The notes below the pieces were generated by a model. It was not told the DNA's origin and did no database searches. It saw only the letters and a program-made list of their open reading frames with translations. A stretch of DNA of 64,000 nt from Dastarcus helophoroides (lineage: Eukaryota > Arthropoda > Insecta > Coleoptera > Bothrideridae). The translations under genes were made by a program, and so were the position numbers. Where the stretch lies: NCBI GenBank assembly GCA_028583605.1, contig CM053332.1, positions 14,620,442 through 14,684,441 of the forward strand, written 5' to 3'. Each line of letters begins with the position of its first letter. The first letter of the stretch is position 1. Shown here piece by piece: positions 42,926 through 55,892 of this stretch.

Positions 42926-43564
42926 CACATGATCAACAACAAAGCAGGTTTAGAATTGACTTAACGCTATGAATTTAAGAAGTACACCACCTATAAAAGG
43001 TGAAAAGACATAGTAAAACGATAAACTGGAGAAGTGGATCCAAGAAACCATTATTAAGGCGGGACCTGCAGCAAGGGACATATTTTAAAATATTATTAAA
43101 GGTCCAATTGAATATATTCTGTTGCTCTAATTTTAAATCGATGGCATAAAAGAGCATTATCTTTTTAACAGATTGTAGGAAATGTCAATAGAAAAATTGG
43201 ATCAAATTTATAGAGAGAATTATTTTGTTGCAAAATGTAATTATTCCTCTTTATCTATTCCAAATTCCATGAAAGGAGTTTGTTTGATATCATCAATGAA
43301 GTTGAAGATGGATTATGGAAGATATTAGTCAGATATTAAATCAGTCAAACCAGAGGCATCTTTTCAATGACAGTTATTTTAAAATCTGCTAACGGTAGGT
43401 AATAGGAATACTCTTGACTGATGATGTAAACTCGAAAATTCGTATTCAGTATTATCAAATATGGTGAAGGATATTAAGTACTTACTTCAACGACGCCACC
43501 AGAGACAGTTCCATCACATACTATTTACTTGAGAATCGCTTATTATAAGAAAATATTAAAAGAA
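42926..43564. other. Unrecognised segment between TTCTTGC clusters
   Basis: Complex AT-rich sequence, flanked on both sides by the same word cluster. No coding frame with recognisable domains. It may be the body of a non-autonomous DNA element. Confidence 0.4.
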
Positions 43565-43725
43565 GCAAGAAATCTTGCTTCTTGCTAATTTTTTGTCAAG
43601 AAATCTTGCTTTTGCTGAGGGAACTTTTTGACCTGCTCTTGCTCACAAACTTCTTGCCTTTTCCTTGAAACAAGATCAAGACAAGAACAGGAAAAAGCAA
43701 GGCAAGAACCAGAAAACCGTAAAAC
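43565..43725. repeat. TTCTTGC repeat cluster, right
   Basis: Words AAGCAAGAAATCTTGCTTCT, GTCAAGAAATCTTGC, CAAGACAAGAACAGG, AGCAAGGCAAGAACC. Composition and words match the left cluster. Confidence 0.6.
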
Positions 43726-43867
43726 ACTACTTCGCTGATTTCCAAAATTTTAACCACCACATATTTGAATTTTAACATGGATCTGAACATACATAATATT
43801 ATGAAAGCGTTTTGCTTCAAACGGAGATTCTGTTTAACTCTTCGATCCTCTGCCTCCCACATACCCA

Positions 43868-46340
43868 AGTAGCGAGTTCCATAGTTTGCAAGTTCTATAG
43901 AAAAAAGAGTCTCCGTAGACAAAAGTCCTCATTGTGTCAAGCTGAACCTGCACAGGAATTTGATGTCTCCGACTGTCTTGTATGCCTCAAAAGTCTTGCC
44001 CTTGAGGGGATCTATCCTATTAGTTCCTGCGAGCATCTCCCGTGATAGTCCTTTAGAAAAGGGACAAGGCACCAACCATCCGGCTGTGCTTTAGTGTTTC
44101 GAACAAACTTTCGTCATCAGTTAGGTGAATTGCTTTTCTTTGAATTGAATCCAAAAGAGCTTAAGTGTGTTTTGGGGCTGAACTCCAAACATGAGAAGAG
44201 TATTCTAGTGTTGCCCTAACTTGAGCTTTGTATAGAGTAAATAGCTGACGAGATTTGAAGTACTTTTTAGCTCTAAAAAGAAAACCTAGCTTTTAGAGAC
44301 GAGTTTGGTAATGGGCACATGATTGCCCCAAGAAAAGTTAGTGTTCGCGTTCACTCCTAGGATAGACAGATTAGATCCCATCGGTAGAATTTTACCGTCC
44401 ATGAGTATGTTTGTCGCATTATCCCTTGATGTTTTCTTAGAGAAAACCGCAACTTGAGTTTTTGAAGCGTTGAAGTCGACCAGATATTTCTTACCCCATT
44501 CCAGAATGGTTTCGAGATACCGATTAATCATCTGTATCTGCCGTTTCCTTAGTTGATCTGAAGCAGTGACGCATAATGATTTGGCGAAGAGAAAAGTATG
44601 ACACCAGGCTACTATCATCTGCGTAGCTGTATATAGGATTGGAAGTTGAAGCCAAGAGATCGTTTATGTGTACCCGAAACAGATTCAGAGTAGAAGACAA
44701 GCACCCTGAGGCGCCCCTACATTAATCGCAAATGTCTCGGATGAGATGCCATCGACGACGACCTGAAGAGATCTGCCAGCGAGAAAATTGGATATCAAAT
44801 GACTAAATCCAGGAGGAAGACCATAAGATGTTAATTTGGCCAGAAGAGATCGGTGCCAGACTCTGTCAAAGGCCTTTGAGATATCTAATGCCACAGTCCT
44901 AGCCTCGCCATGTTTTTCTACAACTGAGTTACAGATATGAGTAAAATATGCCAGTAGATCGGCAGTTGAGCGTTGTTGTCTGAAACCATATTGCCTGTCC
45001 GAGATAATTCTATTCTCCTCCAGATATTTAAGAATCTTGATGTTGATAACCTTTTCCATCACTTTAGATATAACGGGCTACAAAGATATAGGGCGATAGT
45101 TTTTAGTCAGATTCCTTTTCCCCTTTTTTGGAACAGGCTGCACCCTAGCAGATTTCCAGATGTTAGGGAATACACCTCTATTGTAAGAGAATCTGAACAA
45201 TATGCTTACGACAGGAGTCAATTCTAGAGCGCACTTTTTAGAAACAATACCGGGGATACCATCAAGGCCAGAAACTTTAGAGGTGTCGAGCTCGAGGAGA
45301 ATCTTTCTGATTGTGCGTTGCCTAAAAACAACTTCAGGCATCGAAGTGCCAACCTTAGGAAAAATAGGGGGTTTTGCGATTTGAGAATCAAGGTTGGAAT
45401 TTTCCGCAAACCTTAAGGCTAGCATGTCAGCCTTTTCCTTGGAAGTAGTGGCAATATTGTTCTTGTCATTGAGTAAAGGTGGAAAACTTGAAGTTGTAAA
45501 ATTCTTTCCAATCGACTTTGCAAATCCCCAAAAGGACCATTCGGACAGTTGATAAACCTCTGACGCATTTTACGATCTAAATCACTTTTTGCCTCGTCAA
45601 TAACTTGTTTAAAAAGTTGTTGCTTTGTAGAAAGGTGGTCCGAGTCTCGACTGAGAGATTATTTCGCCAACGACGATATGCGCGATTTTTGCAGGAGACA
45701 GCCCGAGCATATTTTTTGACCAAGATTTACTAGAGGAAGACTTCTTTTGGGGACGTTTGAGCACTCCATACCAATCAGGATAGTTTCAGTGATGGAATCG
45801 GCGACGGAGAAAGGGTTGTCTGAGTTAAAGCAGACTTCCTGCAATGGGAAAGATGCAAAGAAGTCTCTTAATTCTTCTCAGTTAGGAGAGTTAAAGTGCC
45901 AAACCCTTCGGGGCTGTGTGTGAGAAGGAGGTGATATATGAAGCGAGCAAAAGACTGCAACAAGCTTGTGATCGAAATTTCCATGTGGTGATGTTACAGA
46001 GATTTTATAGGAATTTGGAGAATTAGTAGTAGATTAGGTTCATGCGTATCTATATCAGAAATTCTTGTGGGTTCCTAAACTAATTGCGATAGTCCACAAG
46101 TGATGGCGAAAACCTCTGCTACCCTTCCCGCGTCGTCAGTTCGGAAAGAAAATTTGAACCAGGGAATGTTGTGTACGTTGAAGTCACCGATAAGGACAAC
46201 CTCAGCGTTTGGGTAATTCGCCTCTAGGCATGATAATGTATAAGTAAGGTAATCCGACGCGAGGCGAAATGTGGCACGTAATCGGGAGACTGGTGGCTTA
46301 GAGAGAGATAGACAATAAGGTGTTTAAGAACTGGCATAAC
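43868..46340 (-). pseudogene. Jockey-like LINE, longest copy: endonuclease end plus RT
   Basis: This minus-strand copy of ~2.5 kb gives the domain order. Near the 5' end is the endonuclease: SCLEANYPNAEVVLIGDFNV, with GDFNVHN at 46,168-46,188 (the catalytic DxN of APE-type LINE endonucleases). After a linker (WSKNMLGLSPAKIA-like) comes RT: SGLDGIPGIVSKKCALELTP, KNYRPISL, FRQQRSTADLL, KAFDRVWHRSLLAKLTSYG (44,852-44,876), GAPQG, and YADD at 44,614-44,625. The C-terminal region follows (KTSRDNATNILMDGKILPMG and on). Stops and frameshifts occur at several points. The 3' end is cut at ELANYGTRYLG, so unlike the others it is truncated at both ends. The window's other Jockey copies belong to the same family. 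Confidence 0.85.
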
Positions 46341-47810
46341 TCTATGCAAAGTATACGGCATCGTCCGACGTATGTCTGGAATATTGGCTGTAACTTTTTT
46401 AAAAATAATTTTAGAACAAAATATTTCAAATAAACTTTTTTTGGTGAATTATTTGCCACATTTTGATGACCTTAATTTCTTTTTCCATGCTTTTGTTTCA
46501 TTGCTACAGTAACAAACTATGAAATTTCAAATGACATCCGTTGTTTGGTTTTTTAGAATTTGCATATTTTTTGCATTTGATGACCTCAAATCTTACAGGG
46601 CTTAGAAGTGAAAAAGTTCGAGAAAATATAAGAATTTCATAATTTTACCGATTCTCATATTAAATAATTTAATATTTTTTTTAAACATGCGTTAGTAATT
46701 AAAATGAAATTTTTGCCAGTATATCTAAGTTGATTTTTGGTAACGATTTCATTTTATTACTTGGAGTTCTTTAAAAATAATATTAAAAAATGAATGATAA
46801 AATTCAGTAAAATTATGATTTTTCGAAATTCTTCGAATGTAACCCCTATAAATTTAATGTTACCCAATGCAGAAACTTAAGATTTTTTTCAAAAGGGCAA
46901 AAAAAATTCAGAGGTCATTTGAAAACTCAAAAATTAGTTACCAAAGCAACAAAATAAAAACTAAGAAAACAAAATCAAAGTCACTGGAAAGTGACACATT
47001 TTTTTTTAACATTTTTAAAAAAGTTTTAGCTAATGTTCTATACATAACACTGGTCCCAGATAAACCAACGGCTCGTCTGTCTATTAATATCATTTTTCTT
47101 TCTTAACTATATATACAAAAAGAATTTTATGTTTAAATTTCTTTGGGCATAAGATATTCATTTAATAGAAACTGATTAAGTTTTTGAAGAAAAAAGTACT
47201 CTGCACAGTTCATTGTTCATTTCTCTTAAAACAAAACCTACACTAAAATGTTTTTCGCATACAAAATCTCGAATTGACAACAGCCAGTCATTTCGAGGGA
47301 TTTTTCACCTCCATACATCAACTTTGTCCTTAGGCACTCGAAACAACGACACTTGCATGATAGCTTTTATAAGTAACCACAGTTGCACATAGACACAACA
47401 AAAGTCTTGCCCATTTTGTAAATAAAATATAAATATAAAACCCAAAACTTGCGCAACAATTGCATAAGAATCAATATTTGCATAAGAAAGCATTGCTTCA
47501 TCTACTCAAGGCAGCCCTTTATTGTTTATCCTTCATATCGTGTTCTCTTTTCAATCGTCTCCGGTTTTAGTGCCACTTATCACAACAGTGAGATATAGCG
47601 GGTTACATTACCAATCTTATATTATATCATGCCTCTAGGTGATCGAAGGTTAGAGAGAGATAAGACAAGAGTTGTCTGCATGAGGGCCAAATACATGTTT
47701 AATTATTTCTTTTATAGATTACCTTCACAAAATTTTAGTTCATAAAACGCATTATTAACTCTGTTCCATACTAATTGCAAAACTCAATTTCACCCAATCG
47801 GGTGAATTTT
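46341..47810. other. Unrecognised AT-rich DNA
   Basis: No repeat-family match. A lysine-rich 79-codon frame at 46,867-47,106 and a 62-codon frame at 47,305-47,493 show no domains. No gene is supported. Confidence 0.45.
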
Positions 47811-48058
47811 GGTGGAACGGACTGGTCCTTGGTTATTTTCAAAAATTGAAATACAAAACTTATCCCCTGAAACCAACAAAGATTTAAAAACATAACAAAG
47901 GTTGCTATAATGCGTTTCGGCAGTCAAGCTATCATCTTCAGAGATATACTCAAGAGATACTCAGTATCTCTCTGAAGATGATAGCTTGAGTGTCGAAACG
48001 CGTTTGTTGCGTTTTTTAATCTTTCTTGGTTTCAGGGGACAAGTTTTGTATTGCAATT
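47811..48058 (-). mobile_element. Fold-back family 1, near-complete copy
   Basis: The tail is at the left (GGTGGAACGGACTGGTCCTT), then the arm GAAATACAAAACTTATCCCC, the ribozyme-like centre with spacer GATATACTCAAGAGATACTC, and the complementary arm ending TTTTGTATTGC. The left-arm core (minus strand) keeps CUGAAGA and GAAAC but stem I is weak. The right-arm core keeps CUCU, CUGAAGA and GAAAC but lost the GUUAGAG 3' part through a deletion. Confidence 0.85.
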
Positions 48059-49875
48059 TTTTTAGGGGTTAAATTGTTAAAATCCGTCAAACACGTATCC
48101 AGTTATTTATATTATTGATTGTTTACACAAAATTTTAGGTTATAGGATGCCATTATTAGATTTGTTCCATACTAATTCCGAAACACCATTTCACTCCCTT
48201 TTTACTCATTAGAATGCAAACTTCCAAAAATCTTTTATTATTGTTCACCTTTACTATAAAAATATCCTGCTGTCCAAATTCCGTGTCTCTGAATTCAGTA
48301 GTTCAGGCTCTGCGCTGATGATTGGGTTTTTCAGTCGACCAGAAGTTCCCTTTTTATACCATAAGTATAATAGGTTACTAAAAAGAAAGGTTTTGTACAC
48401 TTGGGTGCGCTTTAGGCCCCTAGGCACGTGCCTACATAGTTTGTCTACAATAGATGAAATCGTTAATTACAATTCTTAATTTGGTTAGCTGTATACCTAT
48501 CTCCCTAAAGTTTGTAAGTAGATAAAAATGTGGAATAATTTTTATGCGAAGTTCTATAAATTTAGAAATTGCTTAAGCCCAACTGGTGTTTTAAAAGCTT
48601 TCATACGTGAATTAATACCATTCCAAATGAAGTGACATATTTCTTGTGTTACCCGAAAGGATGAGTGATAAACACATTTCTCCAGTGGCATTTTTCCAAA
48701 ACAAGTTTAACGAAACAAACATTTTAGGTCGGTCATTTCTTTAATCAACACAAGGTCTGGCTGTCGGATAAGAAAACAAAGCAGTGCTAATATAAGATAT
48801 TAAGTTCTTTGTGCTTCAAATTGTCTTCAGATAAAACAGAGTAATTCAAACATAATTTATTTTCACACAGCCCATTACTGCACATTTCAATGACCACTGC
48901 AAGTGAATAAAATTTCTGATAAGTTTTTAAAACATTACCAAGGTCAACAGATATGATATTGATAAGAAAATGTATTGTATTAACACAATTCAACATAGTT
49001 AGGTTATATTTTCTTGCGTCAATAAGAACATTTATTGCAAATCTAGTGGTTAACCTAAATTGCCATAAATATATACTATTTTTTTACATAATTTTGAGTG
49101 GCATGTGCTTTCAAGGTTGGAACTTGGCCAAAATCGCCCAAACCACTATAGATAAAACAAATAACGGTAGTTCATTGACATTACTTGCTAGAATTACTCG
49201 ATAAAAATTATTAAGACACAGTTTCGCCTATTTTTATAAGTAATCGCCTACCAAGGTTACTGTTGGTTTGATAAAAATGAAAAGTTTAGTTATCACATTG
49301 AAGGAAAAATACAAGTCGGAAACATTTCCACTGGCTGACTATATGCACTAAAATAATAATGATAAATTCGAAATTCGTATCATTAAAGACCAAATGAATA
49401 ATATCAAAGTGAATTAAACCCTACAGCATTGTCGAAATATTTGGAACTATTGTGTATTATTTGGGAGAACTTCAAGCAATATTTGATGAATGCGCTCCGA
49501 GTGGCTGTAAACCTTGACCCGCTGCCGTTCTACATAACTATATCCTTGGCCCTTGCAAGGTATTCTCTGCATTTCCATTCTGCATCGAAATTTCGCCTTA
49601 ATTAGATACTTGGGAAGTCATAACTAAATAATAATCGACCCAATTTGATTTCACTCAATACGGATGCAAAATGGGAATTTCGAAATCAATCAGTTGTTCA
49701 ATGCGAACAGATTTGATTCGATGAATTATTTACTAAAGTTTAAATTTGAATTGGTTTAATTAAAGTGATTGGTTCTTTGTATGTACAGTTAGAGTGCTTA
49801 CTGAATGATATTCTAGGTTATTAAATTAAAGAAAGAACTGAATTACTGAAAAAAATAAAGCTTCAAGCTAAAATC
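48059..49875. other. Unrecognised intergenic DNA
   Basis: Moderately complex AT-rich sequence. An 83-codon plus-strand frame at 48,953-49,204 has a hydrophobic N-terminal part but no other support. No repeat family or RNA gene recognised. Confidence 0.45.
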
Positions 49876-50688
49876 TTCTTCTTGATTTTTCTACTTCAAT
49901 CTCTCTTTTTTAATTTTTCTCCAAGCCGAGTGTTCTAATTTAAACTCGCCATTTTCAGACTGGAGTGAAAATCCTGAGATTTGCTCTATATAAATTTTTA
50001 TTTCAAGATTTTCACTTAAAGTCAAATTATTAAAAATATTCCATTTAAATTTCAGATTCTCATTTTTGTAATTTTGAAGAAAAACGTCAACATTTTTGAA
50101 AAAATATTAAATTTTAAGTTTGAAATAAAAATTTGAAATCAAATCAACATTTTAAAAAGTCAAAATTTTGAAAAAACTATATTTAATTAAACAAATGTAT
50201 TTCCAATAATTTCGAAATTTAATTTTTTTTTAATTTGAATGTTAGTTCAGAAATTTTAAAGTTTTGGATGCAATTTCGAGTTTAAAAGTCGAAATTTCGA
50301 GAAAAATCCGTACATTCGAGTTGAAATAATAAATTAGTTATTGACGTTAAAACCGAAATTTTAAAATTTTTTGATATCAATTTACACCTTTTCAAAAGTC
50401 TTCTTTTTCTCCCAAAACTTTGAACTGGACGTTTTCAGTTTCATTTTCGGTTATTGAAAAAAAGTATCTCAACATTTTTCATTCATTCATAAAATTCTGA
50501 TTTTATTTCTCTTCTAAATTTAATTTCAAAATTTGAAATTTTTTAGAAATTTTGGAATTTCGACTATTTCGAGTTCAAAGGATCAATATTTTGAGAAACA
50601 TTGAAGTTCAAAGACAATATTTCATAACAAATTTCAAATTGAAGTCAAAATTAGACAGTTAGGCTGAAAATTTGAGTTTTTTTATAAT
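49876..50688. repeat. Degenerate AT-rich repeat, mixed orientation
   Basis: AAATTTCGAG and TCAAAATTTT words in both orientations. No tandem period is obvious to the eye. Confidence 0.5.
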
Positions 50689-50689
50689 A

Positions 50690-50950
50690 CAGTCAACTCT
50701 CGATAATTTAACACTCGAATTTGACATCTTCGATATATTGAAGTTTTTTCCCCGTCCCTTTAAAAATACTCGATAAATTGAAAAAAATTAAGTGATTTGG
50801 TCCCCTCGGTAATTTGACGTTGTAGGAATGGCATCTTGCTTGTCGACATTCTATAATTTGAATTCAGACTTTCCTACTCTCTATAACTTGAAGTCTCAAT
50901 TCTCATCACTGTCGAAAATTGATTGGACAATAATAAATGGAAGTCTGGAT
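50690..50950 (+). mobile_element. pogo/Tigger-like terminus, fragment
   Basis: It begins with CAGTCAACTCTCGATAATTT after TA, and continues with repeated variants of the same theme: TCGATAAATTG, TCGGTAATTTGACG, CTCTATAACTTGAAG. Repeated CTCGATAA..TTGAA words at an end are typical of pogo/Tigger elements. No opposite end or transposase is visible. Confidence 0.5.
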
Positions 50951-51890
50951 TTAAGGTGTGTTGCCTAAATATTAGGCCAGCCCTTAAGGATGTAATAACA
51001 AAAATTTTTGCTGCGGAAGTAATGGAAAATAAGTTAGTATTGAGTTGTCACTAAAAACAAACATGTAAAAATGACTCAATTAAATATTCGGTATCATATT
51101 TGCCATATATTTTGCAAAGTTATAGCGTATAAACTGTCAATTTGAAAAAGAATAGCCAGAGATTGGTTAGAGGCTCAGAACATTCCTTTTGTATACAAAA
51201 ATCCTCCAAATGTTCCATAGATACGCCCAATTGAAAACTTTTGAGCAATATTGGATAAAAAAATCTATGATAAATACTGGAAAACCGAAAATGATGAACG
51301 GTTACGATGCCGAATCTAAAAAAATTCGACAAACCGATAATCTTATCGCCCAGCACTTGATGCAATAAGTCAGGAGAAAATTGGGTACCATCAAAGACAG
51401 TGGGACTTTGGGAATAATTTGAATGTTATCTTTTGTAAATTAAGTTCTATGCAAAACATTTTTAATTAATGCTTCGAAAACACTTCATTATTTTTTTATA
51501 TTAACCTCTGATTTTCTTCCAAAAATTTTATTACATATGTTTTTGGTCCCATTGTGTTATCTCTGTGATTAATCATTCATTCAGAAGCCCAATTTTATTG
51601 AGAAACTAAACAATGTCTCTTGGAGGCACCTCTCTCAAACTGGCCACACTAGGCCAGAGGTCCCCCAGCAGTTGATCCTCTGATGACAGATGGAAGTCGT
51701 TCACTAAAATGAGAATTAAGGACCTTTTATTTTATTGAACATTTGAATATTTTACAAATATTGTAAAAGAAGAATCACGAATTTTAATAAAATTGTTATT
51801 TATTTAAATTTTTGGCCATTCCCTCTTAGTTATTTTAACAACTATCAGTGATAGAACCAGAAATTCGAGAAGGAAAAGTTCCAAAATTCG
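50951..51890. other. Unrecognised intergenic DNA
   Basis: No coding domain recognised. It may include the decayed body of the pogo-like element to the left. Confidence 0.4.
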
Positions 51891-53615
51891 AGCATTATCT
51901 AACTAGACATAAATCATTATATTGGAAATAATGCGTAACAGATTCATAGAAACAGAGAGAGAATTGAAATTTTCAAAAAAGCAACATTTTCTAAAGAAAT
52001 TCGGAATCTTCAAAAAAAAAAATTGAAACTGTCTTGAAATTAAAGAAGAAGCGGAAGAGGAGCAAGAAGTGGAAGATGGTAAGGAAGAGATCATGGAATA
52101 GGAATTGTAAAGAAAGGAAAAGAGGACGATAAAAAGATAAAAGGAAAAGAGGAAGAGAAAAAGAGAAAATGAAAGAGAAAAAGAAAAAACAATAAAGGAA
52201 AAAAGGGAGAGGAAAAGAGTAAGGGAATCTTGGCAAAAATTTGAAATTTTGAGAAATTCCAATTTATCAAAAGGGGCAAAATTTTTAAAAAAGATTTTGA
52301 AAACAGTCCAACCCTTAAGAAAAGTATCGATTTGAATCTCAATGCAGATGACGTCGACGCATCCTCTGCTAATCTTTTTAGATTAATACGCTTGAAAATG
52401 TCAGTTCTGCTGGCGAAATACATATCGCGTAATTATTTATTTAATTGCCGATGTGGTAAAGGGGTGAAACCTTCTTTGGACTTTGAGAAAAGGTTGAAAT
52501 TTTCAAAAAAGTGGAAATTTCGACAAAATCGAACTTTCTTTTTAAAAATTCAAATACTTGAAACAGTCACAATTTTCATAAAATCAAATTTTCAAAAAAA
52601 AAAATATCAAAAAGACTGGAGGGGGAGATTTTTAAGGCCATTCAACTTTTGAAAAAAGTTCTAATTTTCAATAGTAGAAATTTTCGAAAAAAAATGGGGT
52701 TTTTAAAAAAAAATAAAATCAATCGAGATATTAAAACAAATTTGAAATTTGGAAAAATGTCACAGTTTAAAAATCAAACTTTCAAAGGCAAAATTTTAAA
52801 ACAATGTTGAAATTTACGAAAATAGTGACTCTTAAAATAATTGTAAAAAAATCGAAATTTTAAAAAATTTGAATTTTTCAAAACTAAACAAAGTTTTTAG
52901 AAAAAGTAAAATTTTTCAAAAAGTCGAAAGTTAAACAAGAGAAGCAAATTTTCAAGGATACAGATAGTTCTGAAACGAGGCGAACTTTTCAAAAATTCAA
53001 TATTTTGAAGAAAGTGAAAATTGTCAGTAAAATCAAAAATTTTAAAGTAACATTTTTTAAAAATAAATTTCCAGAAAGAGTAAAATTTTCAAAATAAATT
53101 AGTCTTGACAAAAACTAGAAATTTTGAAAAATTCTAACTTTTTTAAACGATCAACATTTTTAAAAAGTTCAGATTTAAAAAAAAGTCGAAATTTTGAGAA
53201 AAAGTTGAAATTTTTAAAGAGGTGGCAATTTGGAAAAGATCGAATTTCTTTAAAAACAAGGTCAAAATTTGGAAAAGGATCAAATGTTTAAGAGAAAGTT
53301 TGGAATTTCAAAATTTGGAAAAAACTTTAAAGAGCCTGAAAAAGGCGAAATTTAAGTGGTTCAACTATTTTTTGGAGCCTCTATCTTCTTTGAAAGGACT
53401 GTCGGTGGACGGTAAATGGCGATAGCAGGTCAAAATAGAAAGTTCGCATTTCCTTACTTAAGAATTTAATGGAGTGACTCCTATCTAATTCGTTATTTAA
53501 AAAGATTTGAATTCGAAAATATTAATAACGAATTAATAATTACTGAAGTTTTACAAAAAGATCAAATTTTCAATATTTAAGTTAAAGTGTTAAAAAATTA
53601 AAATAACACTGATCA
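51891..53615. repeat. A-rich degenerate repeat
   Basis: GTCAAAATTTT and GAAATTTTCAAAA words as at 1-10 kb. Open frames in this stretch, on both strands, are compositional. Confidence 0.65.
52035..52225. repeat. Polypurine tract, about 190 bp
   Basis: Almost all A and G on the plus strand (GAAGAAGCGGAAGAGGAGC, then AAAGAGGAAGAGAAAAAGAG). It could form unusual structures such as triplexes. The minus strand gives a chance phenylalanine/serine/leucine frame. Confidence 0.75.
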
Positions 53616-55245
53616 ACACTGATTTTGTCACACCAACTTTGGTAGGTATTTGTGTTTGAACTATCTACCCCCATCATGAAACCGTACTTATTTTTTCTAT
53701 CACCCCCAGTTTTCTCTGCTCAAAGCCTTTTTGAAGTAGATTTTCTGAAGCCACTGCACTATTTATACGACAGCGAACTCTGCACAAATCAAGTGCTTTT
53801 TAGATCTCTGCCACTTGTGACGCGATTAGTAAAGCTGCTGTTGTCATTACTTCAAAATATTTCCCTAACGTGCGGGATGAAGCATCGAAATTCCGTAAGA
53901 AGAACTGCGTAAGAACTGCAATAATTCAAAAACGAGTAACGCGCATATTTTAGTATTTTATTCCCCATATCACCCTACATAGTAATACATTATGTTTTCA
54001 TATTTTATCAAGAACGCCGCAATATATTAATATTTCTTCGAAAACATGCCTATGCCTATCATGTTAAAAATCGTAGTTTGACACTGAATATCTCAGCTTT
54101 GGCATCAGTACGGATCTTTTAATTTTGCAAGTGTGTAGGTAATACTGTACTGTTGGTAACATTTGACAGAAATTTAAAGAAAATCTATAGAAAGGTATCT
54201 TAAAATTTACTCTTAAAATTTCGTTCTTAATCCCAAAATTTCAACTTGGTTCAAATTTTCGAGATTTAAGTCAAAATTCTTCATGGTGGACTTATTCGTT
54301 AATTAGTTATTAAGCCAAAATGTTCAGATTTCGATTTTGATATCATAACTTAAATAAATATAAAAAATCTAAATCTAAAATATTTTAATAGTTTTAAATA
54401 GTTTAAGAAAAAATTTCGAGAAAAACTCAAGCATCTCAAAAAAATCGAGTTTTAACATAAAAGAGAGAATGGATCGAAATTTAGAATGTAAACTTGAAAA
54501 TTTCGGGAAATAATTAAACTTTTGATGAAGTTTTACAAAATAAAAATTAGAAATTCTAAACTCTAAATTTCCAAAAAAATTTAATTTGCCAGATAATGGG
54601 CGAAATTTTGAAAATTAATTTGAAACTAGCTATCAAGAAAAGATATAACATTTAAATTATTTTTATCATTTAGCAATTGCCCGGATAAAGTGAAGTGATA
54701 TTTCATTAATTTTTTTTCAGAACATTATATTTTTCTCTACTTAACCTCTCAACTCTTCCGGTTCGGTAATTTTATAAAGTTCGTTTGTGGTAAAAAATGT
54801 ATATGTCCTGATTCCTTGTATGCACACAATATTATTAATTGCTACATTCCGCAATACATTCCAATGCTACACATCTCACAAGGAGGGCCAGACTGTGGAT
54901 TGGATGTACATTCAAGGCGGCCTTGTTGCTTCTCAAGGGCGTTGTCGCGACCCTACTTAATATTAATCGGCCGTTTGTACGAATTCCACCCTACGCAACA
55001 AATGGATGACTTCGCACGCCGACTGTGTATTGACCTTCGATCCTTTGTTCTTTCTTACCTATTATCTTTGCTTTTAAATTATTTCGCACTGGCTTGCGTC
55101 TCGTCTGGCTCAAGTCTCCAACTGGACGTTGAGATACAATAACGAGAGTCAAGGTTGTTGGAAACGTTTATAAAATCTAATCAAAATGGAATTAATGCTA
55201 TCATCCTCCAGTTTAATTACCGCACTATAAAAAATGTCCATCTAA
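53616..55245. other. Intergenic DNA, partly low complexity
   Basis: About 54,170-54,640 is AAATTTC-type low-complexity DNA. The flanks are more complex. Frames of 86 codons (53,652-53,912) and 108 codons (54,816-55,142) lack recognisable domains, and I do not call them genes. Confidence 0.4.
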
Positions 55246-55247
55246 TC

Positions 55248-55385
55248 CTTACTAATAAATAAATGCAAAAATATGTTTTATGTTTTCAAGGCTGAATTAC
55301 TAAAGGGATTTTGACGAAAATTGGTATAGACATTCTTTGCGACAGGGAATAGCTAGTAGCCTCCTTTTTATTTCACATTTTAAGT
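55248..55385 (+). repeat. Interspersed repeat Z, copy 2
   Basis: The blocks ACTAATAAATAAATGCAAAA, then GAATTACTAAAGGGATTTTG, then ACGAAAATTGGTATAGACAT, then TAGCTAGTAGCCTCCTTTTT match 18,583-18,719 in reverse. Confidence 0.6.
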
Positions 55386-55892
55386 TTAAATAACTTAATA
55401 CGATGTAAAACAATCATAGAGAAAATAAGAATGTCAATTCGGTGATCTTTATTTTGGCAATGATCCCTCTTCTACACTAATGCAATTACTGCAATAAGGT
55501 TACATACGAAAAAGTATAATCTAAAAAGATTTGAAGATGATAGTACTGGAAATTTATACTCAAGGAGACTAGAACAAAAATTAATTGAAACCGAACGAAC
55601 GGCATTATTTGAAACCGAACGAACGGCAGAAGAAGAATATGAACACATAAAGACCTGTATCCTAGAGGCTGCGAATGAAGCTATTGGAAGAGTACAGACG
55701 GAAAAAATCTGACTGGTGGGATGAGATGGTTGAATGACCAATTAAAGAAAAGAAACAACTTTACCAAAAGCTTCTTCAAAGGAACGATACTAAGGCAAGA
55801 GAACAATGCAGAAGAGTAAATAGAGAGGTTAAAAGAGAAACTATTAAGAGAAAAAACCAATCTTGGAAGAAAAAATGTGAGTACATAGAACA

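Noticed and set aside
43596..43922. 108-codon minus-strand frame joining LINE and TTCTTGC-cluster sequence
   Set aside because: It is a chance fusion of a truncated Jockey 3' region with unrelated repeat DNA.
51903..52423. Serine/phenylalanine/leucine-rich minus-strand frames up to 119 codons, which might look like membrane proteins
   Set aside because: They are readings of the polypurine tract and A-rich repeat; hydrophobicity is forced by T-rich codons.
54816..55142. 108-codon plus-strand frame
   Set aside because: No domain, signal, splice context or homology that I recognise. A frame of this length is possible by chance in a 64-kb window.
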